Origin: Chamaecyparis obtusa
Lineage: Eukaryota; Streptophyta; Pinopsida; Cupressales; Cupressaceae
Reading direction: 5' to 3'
Assembly (NCBI GenBank): GCA_027943335.1
Contig: BSBK01002931.1
Location: 1 to 64,000, forward strand
Length of the DNA stretch: 64,000 nt
The translations under genes were made by a program, and so were the position numbers. The number at the start of each line of letters is the position of its first letter. The stretch's first letter is position 1. Shown one piece after another: positions 48,828 through 64,000 of this stretch. The notes beneath the pieces were generated by a model that saw only the letters and a program-made list of their open reading frames with translations, did not search any database and had not been told where the DNA came from.

Positions 48828-51800
48828 CTATCTATCTAGTTTTCACCGCCTGTTGTTTCTTGAGATATTTTGCAAAGGTTCTATAAATTGATGGTCTATA
48901 TTTTGGTGGGTGTCTTGTATGGGCCTATGAACTTTTTTAGGGTACTTGTTCTAGATTAGATGTAATAAGTTAGAGAAGTATGTCTCAAGGAGAATTTATT
49001 TTGCAAATTCAAAGTTTATAAGAGCAAAGATGTTTTATTTTGAGAGAAAATTGATACTCAAAATTTCACCTTTACATATGGCTGCTTCACATAACATTTT
49101 TGTTCTTGAAGCTATCCATGTTATACCTAATATATATTTTGGATGTTTGCTCTCAAAGAGTCTAATGCAACATCAAATTAATAAAGTATAATAGGTTAAT
49201 ATTGGAGGTTGGAGGCATTGAAGGCATGAGGTATTTTTATCAAATTAAGCTAGCTTCTTGCTTAGAGACAATACTTTGCATAAGAAGCACTAGTTTTGTT
49301 TTATGTCCCTTCATAGAGCAAAGGAGGGTTCACATCTCTTGGTAGAAATGTTGATTATGTAATCTCTGAAATAAATTGAGATCGGTGTATTTTTTTCAAT
49401 TAATTAGGAAAAAATTGGGTAAGGGTTAGGAAAACTTCGAACAAAAAGAATGCCACAAACAAGAAAAAAAAACCCATAAACCATTAAAAAATTTACTAAA
49501 AAATCATGTTTTTATCATTAAAAATGGATTTTTCTAATGAAATCACTAAAAAGGGGATCAATAGTTGGGTTAACCAATTAAACTAAAAAATCACAATATT
49601 TTAAATGAATAAATTTGTGTCCAGGCTGAATGCCAGTTAATCACACTTTTTTTGCGAATTTCCACAACTATGTGCTATCCATGCATTCTTATAATAAATT
49701 ATTTTGTTGCCACAATTTCATCTATGTCGATAAACACACAATTTGTTATAATGAAAGAAAATATCTGATTCAAAAGTTTACTCAATTGCCACCGAGGGTT
49801 TTTGATTCTCCTCATTCAAAGCAACAAGAATTGCAACAAAAAAAATTTAGATTTGATTTAGCCCAAAAATATAGCCATCTAGAACTTCTCAAAGAAAACA
49901 TAAGGTTCAACTTCTTTATGATTTAAATGATTGTTCTCTTAAGAAACTAATGAATTCTATAACAAGCCTAAGAAAAATGTTAGCCTTACATTCATTGTTC
50001 AATACAAGTACAAAAACAAAAATCATGGAGGCCTTTTGTGAGGGTATCAAGCACGCTGCTTGACTCCAAATATTTCCTGAAATCTTCCTTCTTGGATTCA
50101 TTTTCCTACCATATAAGGATGAAAAGCATTATCATAGAGCTTAAAAGTTACAAAAAAACTTATAAGAAATGTAAACCCTTCCAAGAGCAATGCCCATGTT
50201 TCAAATAGCTCCCACACCATTTCAAAAACAAAGTCAACCAACAAAGCTCCACAACTTATATTACCCAATAAAACCTTCAAGGGAATAATAGGACTCAATG
50301 GACACAAATAGACTTACTAGAGAAACAATGACAAAACAATTTTATACAATATTTATGGAATCCAACTAAACATTTGGCACATCAGGGCATTGGATGAGCA
50401 ACAATGTGCACAAGATAAGTCAATTAATAACCACAAAGGATGGTCAAATGAAAATTCAAAAACTTACAAACATCATAAAGAGAACCATCATTAAAAAGAT
50501 TGTAATAGATTTGACCAATGAAGAAATTGAATGTTGTTATTCAGAGTTGTAATTCTACTTTTAAGAGATCATCATTGTGCATGCATAGCTTCTTGGATTA
50601 GCCACCCTTCACTAGGTGCTTCATAATTAACTGCATCAAGTCATCATTTGCAAAGACCTAAATAGATATGCATTTAAATCTTCTCCTTGATTAGTGTAAC
50701 TCCATGTTTTGTGATTTTAGTCAAAAGCATAAAGTGAACAATATCCGAATCATCTGCTTGGTTCTAAAAGACATCATTTTAGCACTTTGAGTGCATTAAA
50801 GACATTATTTGAGGAAGTAGGCCTTCTGACGTTGTCATCATTTGCAAGGAATTAAACAGAGAGACATTCAAACTTTCTTGATTATTGTAACCCAATGTTT
50901 TGTAATTTTGATCAATAGTGTAAAGTTGATTATAGTATTGCATTAATTCTACATTTGAAGTAGTTAAGTAGATGAATGGGAGATATTATTGATTGGTGAA
51001 TTATGGTAAAACACATGTTTATACCTTTTGGTACTTTTTGATTGGTGTCCTTGAAGGGCTAGGAAGGGAAGTAAGCTTTTAACTTCACAAGGAGAAAGTG
51101 TTAAGGAGAGGTACAACCTTGTTGTGCAAGAGTTTTCACCACATCACGCTTCTCTGTAGTATTATCTTGTATTATTGCTCTATTTCTTAATGTTCAATTC
51201 TTGTCATTGAATTCATGCTTACAATCATCTACAATTGCAACACTAGAAAAATGATTTTTTAGCACATAAGGACTATTTTCTTAAGTAAATCCTAAGGGGA
51301 CATCAAGTAAATTTATTCGCATGGGTGTATTAGGCTATTAGCTATAGAATATCTATGCTACTTCTAGATCCAATTGATATCTGAGCAGTTGTATTCTACT
51401 AAAAAATACTTCACCTACTCAAAAACACAAACCAATGAAGTAATCTACATTAGGCCAAGAGAGGTTGATGCATTCAATATGAGAATACTTACAAAAAATG
51501 AATCTAAATCATGCCAGAGAATGACAATGAGAAGTTGGCTAATGACCCTTCTAGTTTTTTATTTGATAGTTGCCTGAAGGTATGTTAGTCTGAGCTTCAC
51601 TTGGTTTCAAGAATACTTTAATATTCTCTACTTAACAAGGCCAACCAAGTGAAGGTTGAAGCTCATCTAGCCTCACCCCTCTCCCCCTAACATCAATCTA
51701 AATTCCCCATTAACATCTAATTAGACACTTCATTCATCCATTTATGAACTATAACATTCAATCAATACAATCACATAACATTCATTAATGTGATATAACA

Positions 51801-51970
51801 TTCATTAATACGTAACACTAATCAAGAATTCATTAACACGTAAAAATATTCATTAACATGACATATAATTCAATATTAATACAAAACATTCATAGATAAT
51901 TACTTAAAACAACACTCTTTCATTATCCAACAAAGTTAATAAAATAAGATTTTTCAAAGAGCATTTTTAA
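48828..51970. other. CACTA interior, no gene recognised
   Basis: AT-rich, about 3.1 kb between the captured fragments and the 3' end of the SET-TNP1 gene. Short frames (49630-49926 plus; 51374-51577 plus) resemble nothing known. A CACTA-like CACTAGAAAAATG occurs at 51241 without a partner. Further captured fragments too decayed to recognise are possible. Confidence 0.5.
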
Positions 51971-51971
51971 G

Positions 51972-54608
51972 AAATCATTTCTTTTTTGGGTTTTTCTTAG
52001 ATTTCTTATTTAGGTAAAGGCTGAGAAGAGCATCAATATTATCTTCCTTCTCTTGTAGTTGTGATCTCAAATTATGATGCTTCCTCATGTCTCGAGGAGG
52101 ACGACGCTGCTGCACTAAAGGGGGGTCTGCTGCAATAACAAGTAAATGGGTTAAATTTGCATACTTTTTTTTACTGTTACATGTGTTTCATTAACCAGTA
52201 GAACATAACATGCATTTTTCTTTACCTGACAATGCCACATCATCATGTACAATAACATTTTGATGTTCCACCACCTCAACATGCTCTAAAATATTCAAAA
52301 AAAGGTTACACGGCCAATTGCAATTAAAGATGTTAAATTCTATTAATAATTACGTAATTTATTTCCAATAGAAAATTAATACCTCCAACACTATGATGCA
52401 CATCATGGCCTTCGTAATGCCTAGGTTCTATGGTAGGATTTGAAGGTTGTAGTGAAATGTCATGCACATTGTTATCATGAAATAGTCAATTTATGTTCAA
52501 AATTAACTATTCAATTTGATTTACTTTTCATTTGACCAATTTACCCATGTCTCATCTAGTGTAGCAGATTCTTCATTGTGGCTTTTGGATTCTTGGCATA
52601 GGCATGCAACCATGACTTTATAGCCTTCCTTCAAGGCTATTCTCTTGTCTTCATCCATGGGCTCTACATTGAATTTTGTGCCCTGTATTTTTTGTTTAAT
52701 ATTGTCACTTTTACAAGTATGATTTGATTAAACAGAATTGTTTGCAACCTTATATATAAAAATTTGATATGAAATTCCAATGTTGCTACTTACAAGTTGA
52801 GAGTGAAGTTTCATATAGCCACCAGAGCCAAGTTTGTGCTGGCCAACCTTTGTTAATCTCTCTTGTGTGGCTTTTGATGTGTCTTGCAGTCTATGAAAAG
52901 TTTGAAACATGTTAGATTATATATTTACAAATATCACTAATTAGTGCATGATTACATTCTACTTAATACTATCATGACATACCTTCTTTTTCCATCTTTT
53001 GGTTGAATTCCACTACCCTTTAGCCTTTTCTCTTTTGCATCTTCCATTATTTCATTCCACTCCATTGGTGGAATCATAGGAGGATGCTCGTACTTTGGGT
53101 TATCCTTTAGAGCCCTTCTATATTGGTCCCTCACAATATTTATATGTTTGGATGCTCTTTTAAGAATCATGACTCTGTCAAAAGTTTTATTTCCAAAGAG
53201 GTCCTCTAAAGATTTAATGAGCTGATTTTTTAAGTCAACATCCTGTTCATTCCACCTTTTTTGAAAAAACAAAATTGTTAGATATCATAACTTTAATATA
53301 GTACAATAAATGGAAGATTAAAAAAATATTGTACCAATATTATGAAGCTATGTACCTTTTACATAGGGTTAGCCCAAATAGCTTCAATGTCATTTCAAAA
53401 AGATGGTCATAAAAAACATCATTTCCTACAAAAATATCATGGGATTATTAGTCCAAAATGAGTTATGTATAAGTAAACTACAATTACACTATAAATAATA
53501 ACAATTTTAAAGCACATGGAAGCTTTGGTACTTTTAACATAACCATATTGTTCTTTTTCAACAACAATGTCCCCGCAAATGAACTAGCACTAGTAACACG
53601 AGCTAATCCAAGAAATGGTTGATCTTTACTAGTACTAGTCTGATTTGTTCTTGTAACAGGTGTAGTTGTATCTATTAGTGCAAAAAATAGGTCCACACAG
53701 TGTATAAAATTCACACAAGAAAAATAATCAATGCATGATTATCACATAACAAAATATAGAAAAATAAGGTTTTACTAGTTGTAGCTCGTACAGAGGAAGA
53801 TGTTTGCAAGAACCTTGTTGTGGACAATGCAATCATCGTTAGCGGAATGTTGATCAAAGGAGGCATATGCACTTCATCATGAGCTGAAGAATACATTGTT
53901 AGCAAAGACATTTGTAATTGATAAAAATTAAATGGGGTATTAGAAGCATCCCAAACATAAGCTGAGTCAATAATGCATACAAAGGTTAAATCAATGGTTA
54001 AAGGTTTAAGGATTATTTACATGAAGGCTGGGCGGTGCTACAACCCTCACCATATTGACCACTTTTAACACGTGTCAAATATTCCTGTAAGAAGAACACA
54101 TCATATTTTAGATCATCATCTATAAGATAGTATAAAATATAAACATCTATTGAACTTTAATTATTGCTTAAGATTAATTACTACTTACATTAATACAATT
54201 GACTCTACATATCAATTCTTCTTCGAGTTCCTTTGACTCCTTGGTTTTGTTTGCTTCCATTATAAGGTTAAGAATTTCTTTACCATATTTAGTTTTTTAT
54301 TTGAGTAGCCATGAATACATGGTTAGAGTTAGATTCGATGTCATCTGTAAATGCTGCCTCAACTTTAGATCACAATTGAGTTGCTGCCATTTTTTCTTTT
54401 CTCTATCAATAAGTATCAAGTAATTATGACATCAATATCAGTAAAATTCTATCAAAATAACTTGAAATCCATAAAGAAAAGAACATAATAATATGACATT
54501 TGTTTCTATGTAATTTTTAGAATCACACTAATTAAGGGTTACCTTTGATGAAGAAGGTGTACTATGAGGAACATCCCTGCTTGTATCTTGAGGTGGATCC
54601 ATGTCGCC
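51972..54608 (-). CDS. TNP1-like gene of CACTA (Transposase_24), multi-exon
   Basis: Minus-strand exons with plausible GT/AG borders: 54608-54543 (GDMDPPQDTSRDVPHSTPSSSK), about 54410-54189 (WQQLNCDLKLRQHLQMTS..., one stop), about 54090-54025, about 53890-53780, about 53680-53484, 53272-52985 (core: RWNEQDVDLKNQLIKSLEDLFGN, NIVRDQYRRALKDNPKYEHPPMIPPMEWNEIMEDAKEK), 52917-52793 (SKATQERLTKVGQHKLGSGGYMKLHSQL), 52690-52530, about 52440-52381, about 52289-52229 and 52135-51972 (LQEKEDNIDALLSLYLNKKSKKN, stop). The core matches the plant Ptta/En/Spm transposase family (Transposase_24), whose TNP1/TnpA members bind subterminal repeats and regulate transposition. The donor after the SET exon (54695) and the acceptor at 54609 suggest that both belong to one transcript. 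Confidence 0.75.
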
Positions 54609-54695
54609 CTGTGATAAAGATTAGTAATTCTTAGAAATCAGAAGCGATTGGAGTCAATATTAATTGGAGGTAATTGGTTTAAATGTTATACTTAC

Positions 54696-55446
54696 CAGTC
54701 CCATGATAGGGATTTTTTTTGCATCTACAAGATTCAAATTGTAATCTATCAGAAGCTCTTCCCTTACACTTATTGATTTTATCGCACATACAAATACACG
54801 ATTTCCCCTGCGTACCTCAAATATACAATTTGGCCTCTTATTAGTTGACATAGGTCGAGAACTATTTATAAAACCTACAAGATTCCCTATTTCTTTTGGT
54901 CTTCTATCAATATACATAGCGAGCCTTTTAGTTTGATTATTTGCTTTGCATTGTATATAATTTACTGACAATGCATACCTACTCATACTTTTTTTTATAT
55001 TGCATAATCCACATCCAATTCTTGTAATTGTAACAAGGTCCTACATACTTCATCAATTCAACAACTTGATTATAACTAACCTTTATTTCATCCATGGAAA
55101 ATAAGCCCAAACCATGTAATGAAGATGGAGCTATGTGATATATCCTTTTGTTAATAGAAAAATTAGTGTTAACTAGAGGTAATTCCTTGGGTACCCATTC
55201 TTTCTGAAGATGTGTGTACCTTAATGGAACCTTCATGTCTCCTTTGGTCTCATTATCATAAGAACATGACCCCCCCTTAGAAAGGAAAAATTGCATTCGT
55301 TTATCAAATTTTCTTCTAATCTTTTGACCTCTAGTTGATCTCCCTATTTTAGACCTACTAGATGTCTCACTTTTGGCTTCTATTCCTACATTTTCCTCAC
55401 TTAAGGAAGACAAATCAGACAAATACCTATTTCGTGATACTTGCAA
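54696..55446 (-). pseudogene. SET-domain exon fused upstream of TNP1, one frameshift
   Basis: Minus strand. Residues 1-100 are basic and Ser-rich (RSKIGRSTRGQKIRRKFDKR). From about residue 103 the SET domain begins (IYHIAPSSLHGLGLFSMDEIK), continues with MKYVGPCYNYKNWMWIMQY, shifts frame at an A8 run near 54985, and resumes with LSVNYIQ, AMYIDRRPKEIGNLVGFINSS, NKRPNCIFEVRRGNRVFVCAIKSISVREELLIDYNLN. SET proteins transfer methyl groups from S-adenosylmethionine to lysine. The signature NHSC is NSSR here, and the EELLIDYN end is preserved, so activity is uncertain. The exon ends KKIPIMGL with donor GTAAGTAT, spliced in phase-compatible manner toward the TNP1 exons. The homopolymer shift may be an assembly error. 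Confidence 0.85.
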
Positions 55447-55779
55447 TCCATCAAATAAGAGACATACTAGGATCTATATATTTTTCTGACTAAAGAAAAG
55501 GAAACCAAATAATAAATTATACCTATTGATCCATGTCAAAGGCGTTAAATTTTTTGCATATGTAAATCATTTATCTTAAGTTAGCCAGAAATTACATGAT
55601 ATGTAAGTTACAAATTACATAGAAGACAAAATTTACATGATGCAAAATATACTCCATGACTATAGAGTTGAACACATAATAACTTAATTCAAATTTATAT
55701 GAATAAATCAATACCTCATACGTGACATTGATCATACCTTGACATACATTTCATTGATCATGTTATTGATCATCCTCCT

Positions 55780-55787
55780 CATCCATG

Positions 55788-55824
<37 letters not shown>

Positions 55825-55832
55825 GACTACTG

Positions 55833-55889
<57 letters not shown>

Positions 55890-58800
55890 CCATCATTGCC
55901 TTGATCAACACCATCTTCATCACCATGATCATGATCATCACCATCATCACCATCAATATCGTCAGCATCACTGAAATCATTATCATTTTCTTCTTCTTCT
56001 TCTTCATTATTTAATAGTCATCTGTGATCATCATTTACTTCATCTTCTAATTCTTCAGTATCTTCTTCTTCCATCACATTATACTGAATCGGCCTTCCTC
56101 TTGGATCATGTCTAACAACAAATGACCAACCCGGTTTATGTGGAACAACAAAGTAAAACACTTGCTCACATTGGATTGGAAGAACATATGGCTTATCTCT
56201 AACTAGCTCATATGACCTTATATTAATCATTGTAAATCCACTATCATGTTCAATAATAGTCCTATCAGGATCATTTTGATTTAGCCGTAGCCTGTACCAT
56301 TTGATGACAAATAGATCTAATTTGAATAAATTAAAGTCACTCTCAAGTATATCATCCAAAATGCCATAGTATCAATTTTCAGATTGTTGAGGATGTATGT
56401 CATTTCTGGATGAAATATTAGTGACCTCGAAGACTGCACTTATCCCAGAATCACAAGTTTTCTTCATGTCGTCTAACTTTTTTATGCGAAATTTAGAGTC
56501 ATGGTAGTACATAGCTTTGTGGTGTTTGATCTGCAATTATTCAAACATGTCAAGATTATTTGCATCGATCTGTGAGTTGATATTAAACTTATGGTTCATG
56601 GTTAATAAACTTATATGTATCTTTCTACCTCTTAAACCATATGCTAGATCAAGTACCATTGGCATAATATTAAGATCTCCATTACGATGAGTTTCTTTAA
56701 CCAATGATGCAACGCCATCCCATGTTAATGAGCGACCCTTTTTTTGAGATTGTTGAATCTATACCATCATCTAATCAAGATTGTTTGCAATATACAAATG
56801 TAGTGCATCACACTCACGACCAACTGTAAAGAAAACAAATAGACCACTTAGAAACAACTTATATTGAAGATCTATAAGAATTAATAAACTACAATAACAT
56901 CATATAATTACCTCTCACTTTCCTCAATCTACCTTTCCCCATCAAGTACTCCCCTTCAAATTTGTTAATAGAATTGGGATCCCAAATGCGATCTACATGG
57001 ATATTTGCCGCAAACTTGGGAAGATATTCACTAATGTACACCATAGTCTGGTATACCATAGAACCCTCAGGATGTCTTCTTTGTCGAACCAAGCTTTTCA
57101 TAAATTTCAAGTGCCTCTCAACCATCCACATTGACCTAGTTTGTACAAGTCTACACAATTCAATCTCCTCAACTTGATGTATGAGGTAGTGTTCTTGAGC
57201 ATTAAAAAAAGTTGGAGGTAGAAACTTTTTCATTTCACACATAAGCTGGAGAATTTTTCTCTTCCATTATTTTATATCTTTTTTTATCAATTTCTTTAGA
57301 TGATAACCACCTTAAAGAGATTCAACTTGCAAGAACATATAAACAAGATTTTAGATAAAAATATACAATGAATTACATAAAAAGTAAAGCAAGTCATAAT
57401 AATAATATCTGTAAAAGTCTAAGAAATAACACTTTTAACCTCATGTATTCTCCAAGATCGTATATAACTTGTTTAACAATGTTGTCAAACTAGTCTAGGA
57501 GGGATAGAGGTAGGACGTAGTGCAATGATTAAAAAATGATCTTTTCAATATATTATAAAATAATACAATAAAAAGTACATACAATTTTACAAATATATTA
57601 TAAATAGAGAACATGACTTACCTTGATGAAGGTATGCTAATCATGTGTTTTCAACCCTAGCCCAAAATCACCTTTCTTTGATACAAGACTGCTTATATAT
57701 GCAGCAAATCCTGTTGGAAATTTTGTTTTTTTTATGACTTATTTTAATTCATCACTTTTCTACTCAGTTAATAACCAAGGAAGGGCACTCGTATTTATGT
57801 AGTCTCCATTGCTATTTGATTCAATGAAATTTTTTAGTGCATGATTGGATTTATGAAAGCCATTACAAATTTTGACAATTTTTTCTTTGTCACACCTTCC
57901 ACCCAATATTTTCCATAGTGTCTCTATTACATTCTTTCCAATATGCATAGTATTAAACAAATGCACGATTGGGAGATCCTTGTAGTATGAAAACCTACTA
58001 AATTGACTAGGATAACTTTTTATTCCTCTAGAAAGTTGGTCATTGATGTCTTAACGACCTTCACGAGCATCAATATCATCATTACTAAATAAAAGATAAT
58101 ATCAAAATATAAATTTTAACCAAAAATCATTAGATGGAATGACATTACCTTGGTGATTTAGTCTATTGTATTCCAACTTCCATAGATGAAGTGTCATTTT
58201 TCGTGGCCTTGATGTTGTCTCTTCTTTCCCATTAAAAATATGTTTTTGATAGTTTGATACTTATGATTATTGTGGAGAAAGTGTCTAAAATCATCGAACA
58301 CCTGCTTTGCTAAACTTCTTGAATGACGAGATTTCATCTTCAGACCACAAACTGGAAATGCAAATTTACCCTCTATTTGAAGACCTATAAGATACGGTAC
58401 AATTGGATCATGTACAATTATCATGCGCAACTTAAATGTAGAGAAATAATGTGTAAGAACTATAACATACCAAAAATACATGACCTTAACATGAATATAT
58501 AACATACCACAAAAATGAGTTAGCCTAGGGGCATCATGTATTATCCATACAAGCATTGCATGAAATTAAAATTTTCTTTGTCCTATTGGTCTAGAGATGT
58601 CATACATAGTGACCCCATTCCATATAATCAATAACTCATCAATAAGGGGCTCAACATACACATTCATATCTTTAACTTGGTACTTACCTAGTTGAATGAA
58701 CAAAACCATTACATAATTATTATGACCATCTTGATGCGGTATTTATAAATTAATTTACATAACTATTAAATGAAAAAATACTTGGTACAATCATTGACAA

Positions 58801-59960
58801 CATTATGTGCTCCCTCTTTATGGACATCTAAGGAGGAATGTTATTGTTAATAACAAAAATAGGCCACACTGAGTAAACAGATCTCATATCTCCAAATGGA
58901 TTGACACTGTCCACTGCCACTGAAATCTTGAGATTACGAGGTTCTTCTTTAAAGTGTGGCCATGTTGTTTCTATGTCTTTAAATACATAACCATCCGTAG
59001 GCATTCGCATAATGTCATCTTGACTTCTATTGCGTGCATAGTAATCCATAAATTGTACCAAGCTAGTGCACTTGAATAATCATTGAAGATGTGGAATAAT
59101 GGGAATGTATCGAAGAGTCTTGTGAGTCACCTTTTTTGTTATTTGATCTGACTGATGTCTACTAATATGAAAATCAGGGCATTCTGTTGCAAATTCATGT
59201 TGTTTATGATATATAATGTGATCATTGGGACATGCATGTATTGTCTAATACTTCATTCCAATTTGATTCATAATTGTAGATAATTGTTGGTACGAATGAG
59301 GCAGAATATTTGATGGTGGTAACAAAAACTCACCTATCAATCTACAACAACAAATATGAATTGTTAATATAATGAATCGTAATGGTATACTAACATTGAA
59401 GATGAAAAAAATGGAATACCTTAGCATATGTGACATTGCTACATTGGATAAACCATTCATAAACTTCAAGTTCACCAACAATACTATAGCGGAGAGAAGA
59501 GTTGTTTGGGAGCCTTGGTATAGGGGCTCGTATGCCTTCTCAAGTATAGCTATATCAAGACCATGTTCATCATCATTATCAGATGTGCTAGTACCATCAT
59601 CATGATCATCTTGATCAGCTATGCCAATACCATCTTCTTCAATCATGTCCTCTAGCACATTATCAACTACGCCAATACCATCATCTTCAATTGTGTTCTC
59701 TCCTATAGGATCATCTTCTTCCATGGGAGCGTTATTGTCGACTTAGATATTCAAACCTCCATGTTCCTCCAATTGGAAATCCACATTCACCAATCGACGA
59801 AAATTGTGCCCCCTTCAATGTGACCATGTTGCCTATAATGACTCTGGGCTGTTGTGATTAGAATTCTTCAATTCTTTAAGTGCTTACACTTTTTGCAAGG
59901 ACAATTACATTTATCAATGTCTTTTCTTTGGAACTGAGACCACAATCTAGCAATTGTCTC
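55780..59960 (-). pseudogene. TNP2-type CACTA transposase, decayed
   Basis: Minus strand, N to C: Transpos_assoc zinc-binding part (CNCPCKKCKHLKN, stop, ..., HYRQHGHIEGG, about 59925-59770); acidic linker and PLYQGSQTTLLSAIVLLVNLKFMNGLSN (59724-59410); a probable intron; LLPPSNILPHSYQQLSTIMNQIGMKY, stop, TIHACPNDHIIY (59340-59200); Transposase_21 core YARNRSQDDIMRMPTDGYVF, WPHFKEEPRNLKISVAVDSVNPFGDM, YSVWPIFVINNNIPP, stop (59061-58830); EPLIDELLIIWNGV and LVWIIHDAPRL (58690-58510); EGKFAFPVCG and SLAKQVFDDFRHFLHNNHKYQ (58385-58240); MHIGKNVIETLWKILGG (57966-57760); DUF4218 (KKFLPPTFFNAQEHYLIHQVEE, HPEGSM, 57242-56889); DUF4216 (56359-56018); Asp-rich tail. At least seven stops make it inactive. 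TNP2 cuts the element ends. Confidence 0.92.
55786..55990 (-). repeat. (GAT)n tract encoding the Asp-rich tail of TNP2
   Basis: Nearly pure ATC/GAT trinucleotide repeat at about 55790-55890 and an interrupted one to 55990. Read on minus, in phase with the DUF4216 frame after one TGA, it gives EEEEENDNDFSDADD... followed by more than 30 Asp and ends MDEDDQ, stop. It is both a microsatellite and a probable acidic C-terminus of the transposase. Confidence 0.85.
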
Positions 59961-60340
59961 ATTATTTATTTTGGGTTCATATTGCTAGGTGTGGACTTTT
60001 TTCATAGGTGATAAATATACAAAATGTAAACATACAAACATTAGTAGCATCTTGTATATAATAAAAAAAATATTATAAGATTATACAAGATTTACTAATA
60101 CATGCACAAATCAAGCTCACTAGATCACGAAATATTCAAAAGGATAAGTATTTTGGGAGTTACACAAATCTCCTCACTAGACTACTGAATCTGTGGATAT
60201 TATTCTTGATGCTGAAGTAAATCAAGAATGTGAAGTTGAAGCAATTACATCAAGTTGCAAATTATCAAGGCTGGAATTTCAAAATTCTTCATTAATCGAG
60301 CATCACAAGGAGGCTGAATTATCTCCTTTAATGGTGGACT
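59961..60340. other. 5' region of TNP2, junction to captured sequence
   Basis: AT-rich. From about 60160 a plus-strand frame of mixed composition (ILDAEVNQECEVEAITSSCKLSRLEFQNSS) leads into the CDC48 D1 fragment but does not look like CDC48; it may be another captured piece. Confidence 0.3.
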
Positions 60341-60348
60341 ATGTTATT

Positions 60349-63324
<2,976 letters not shown>

Positions 63325-63452
63325 AAATTTTGACTAACACATGCATAACTTTAAAAAAATGAAAGTTTTCCTTCTCTATTCCGACCAACCAAAACCTTTT
63401 AGCTTCATGGTAAAAAAATTTTGGTAGAAAAACTAGTTCAAATGTACTAGTG
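63325..63452. repeat. Right subterminal region and terminal inverted repeat of CACTA
   Basis: Contains the perfect palindrome gttagtcaaaattttgac/taac (about 63330), cgaccaaccaaaacc, and the terminal repeat 63425-63452 ending ...TGTACTAGTG, followed by the target duplicate TAG. Confidence 0.88.
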
Positions 63453-63455
63453 TAG

Positions 63456-64000
63456 TCAATGGGTTAAATGAAAATAGATAGTTTAGTTATGACCCAAATG
63501 GTCTCTTCAAAAAAAAGACAAGATTAGGGACATAAAGTAGAATAAACAAAAACATCGTTTCATTATTGTGGGTGAGTCATTTTCTTTACGTACTTTTATT
63601 ATGTAAAGTGTTTTCCAAACTATTCTAGAATGAATTTTCATTACCAGTTAATTAAAATAGAATAAAATAAATTAATTCGTTTGTGAAATTAAATTTAAAA
63701 TTAGAGGGAATAATCAGAAATTGAAATGGTTTAAAAAAAATAGTGTATCTCTTTCGATCATGTGTGGCAATTAATGTTGGAGTCATATGTATCCTCTGTT
63801 GATCAACAATTTTCATACATGCATATGGGAAGGGGTTTCAAAGAGAACAACTGGTGAAAGTTTTGTGTGCAGAATTTATATCAGAAAAACAAGGTTGAAT
63901 TTATTACATTCTTACTTGAAAAGTTTACAGAGCAGCATGTTGAATAGATTGGCAACTTCTTTTCCTTTATTATCATGTGCGTAGTGGATCAATATAAGGC
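63456..64000. other. Right flank of CACTA; start of a dispersed repeat at the window end
   Basis: AT-rich flank without a gene. The last 40 or so bases (tttattatcatgtgcgtagt, then ggatcaatataaggc) match 30093-30131, so another copy of that repeat begins here and continues outside the window. Confidence 0.6.

Noticed and set aside
51241..51265. CACTAGAAAAATG as an alternative CACTA left end
   Set aside because: No matching inverted partner or 3-bp duplication was found, whereas 46598 pairs with 63452 over a longer stretch and has TAG on both sides.
55732..56014. Poly-Met or poly-Ile proteins from the trinucleotide tract
   Set aside because: These are alternative frames of a (GAT)n repeat; only the Asp frame is in phase with a recognisable domain.

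Overview
The window is nuclear DNA of a large, repeat-rich plant genome, most likely a gymnosperm. That assignment is an inference from the low GC content, the dense nesting of degenerate retroelements, the plant-type gene fragments (CDC48, NOG1, CAF1, perhaps PPR) with normal plant introns, and the element families present. No rRNA, tRNA, bacterial operon or CRISPR feature was found. Almost everything is transposable-element sequence in various states of decay. The only candidate host gene with a long uninterrupted frame is an intronless CAF1-like deadenylase (37673-38473, minus), and it has lost a catalytic glutamate.

Layout. 1-2720: broken DDE-transposase-like gene. 3159-8014: array of about 13.6 tandem 358-bp monomers. 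8340-13440 and 27430-30090: two decayed copies of an unrecognised multi-exon gene family, minus strand, introns kept; the first is split by a 2.27-kb solo LTR (9696-11964). 13440-13580: (AT)n. 13736-26385: a LINE copy split by a 1.5-kb solo LTR (14437-15938) and a 9.14-kb LTR element (16188-25327) that has gag-like sequence and a tandemly duplicated unknown ORF but no recognisable pol. 33690-35870 and 44235-45425: two more copies of the same LINE. 32821-33655 and 36497-37285: a diverged direct repeat flanking the second LINE copy. 38740-43511: a copia-type element with 501-bp LTRs and a GTTAT target duplication, lacking integrase, RT and RNase H.

46598-63452 is the most informative object: a 16.9-kb CACTA (En/Spm) transposon with imperfect terminal inverted repeats beginning CACTAGTACA and a TAG target duplication on each side. 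On its minus strand it carries a decayed TNP2 transposase with an Asp-rich tail, followed by a spliced gene whose first exon is a SET-domain methyltransferase-like module and whose later exons encode the TNP1/Transposase_24 domain. On the opposite strand it holds captured host fragments: the C-terminus of CDC48 with an intron retained, an N-terminal piece of the nucleolar GTPase NOG1, and near the other end a piece of the CDC48 D1 ATPase domain. The SET-TNP1 composite gene and the double CDC48/NOG1 capture are the strongest candidates for something new.

Insertion order can be read from the nesting. The LINE and unknown-gene copies are the oldest layer, and the LTR elements inserted into them. 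The SET reading frame has a single break and the TNP1 exons one stop codon, whereas TNP2 has many stops.
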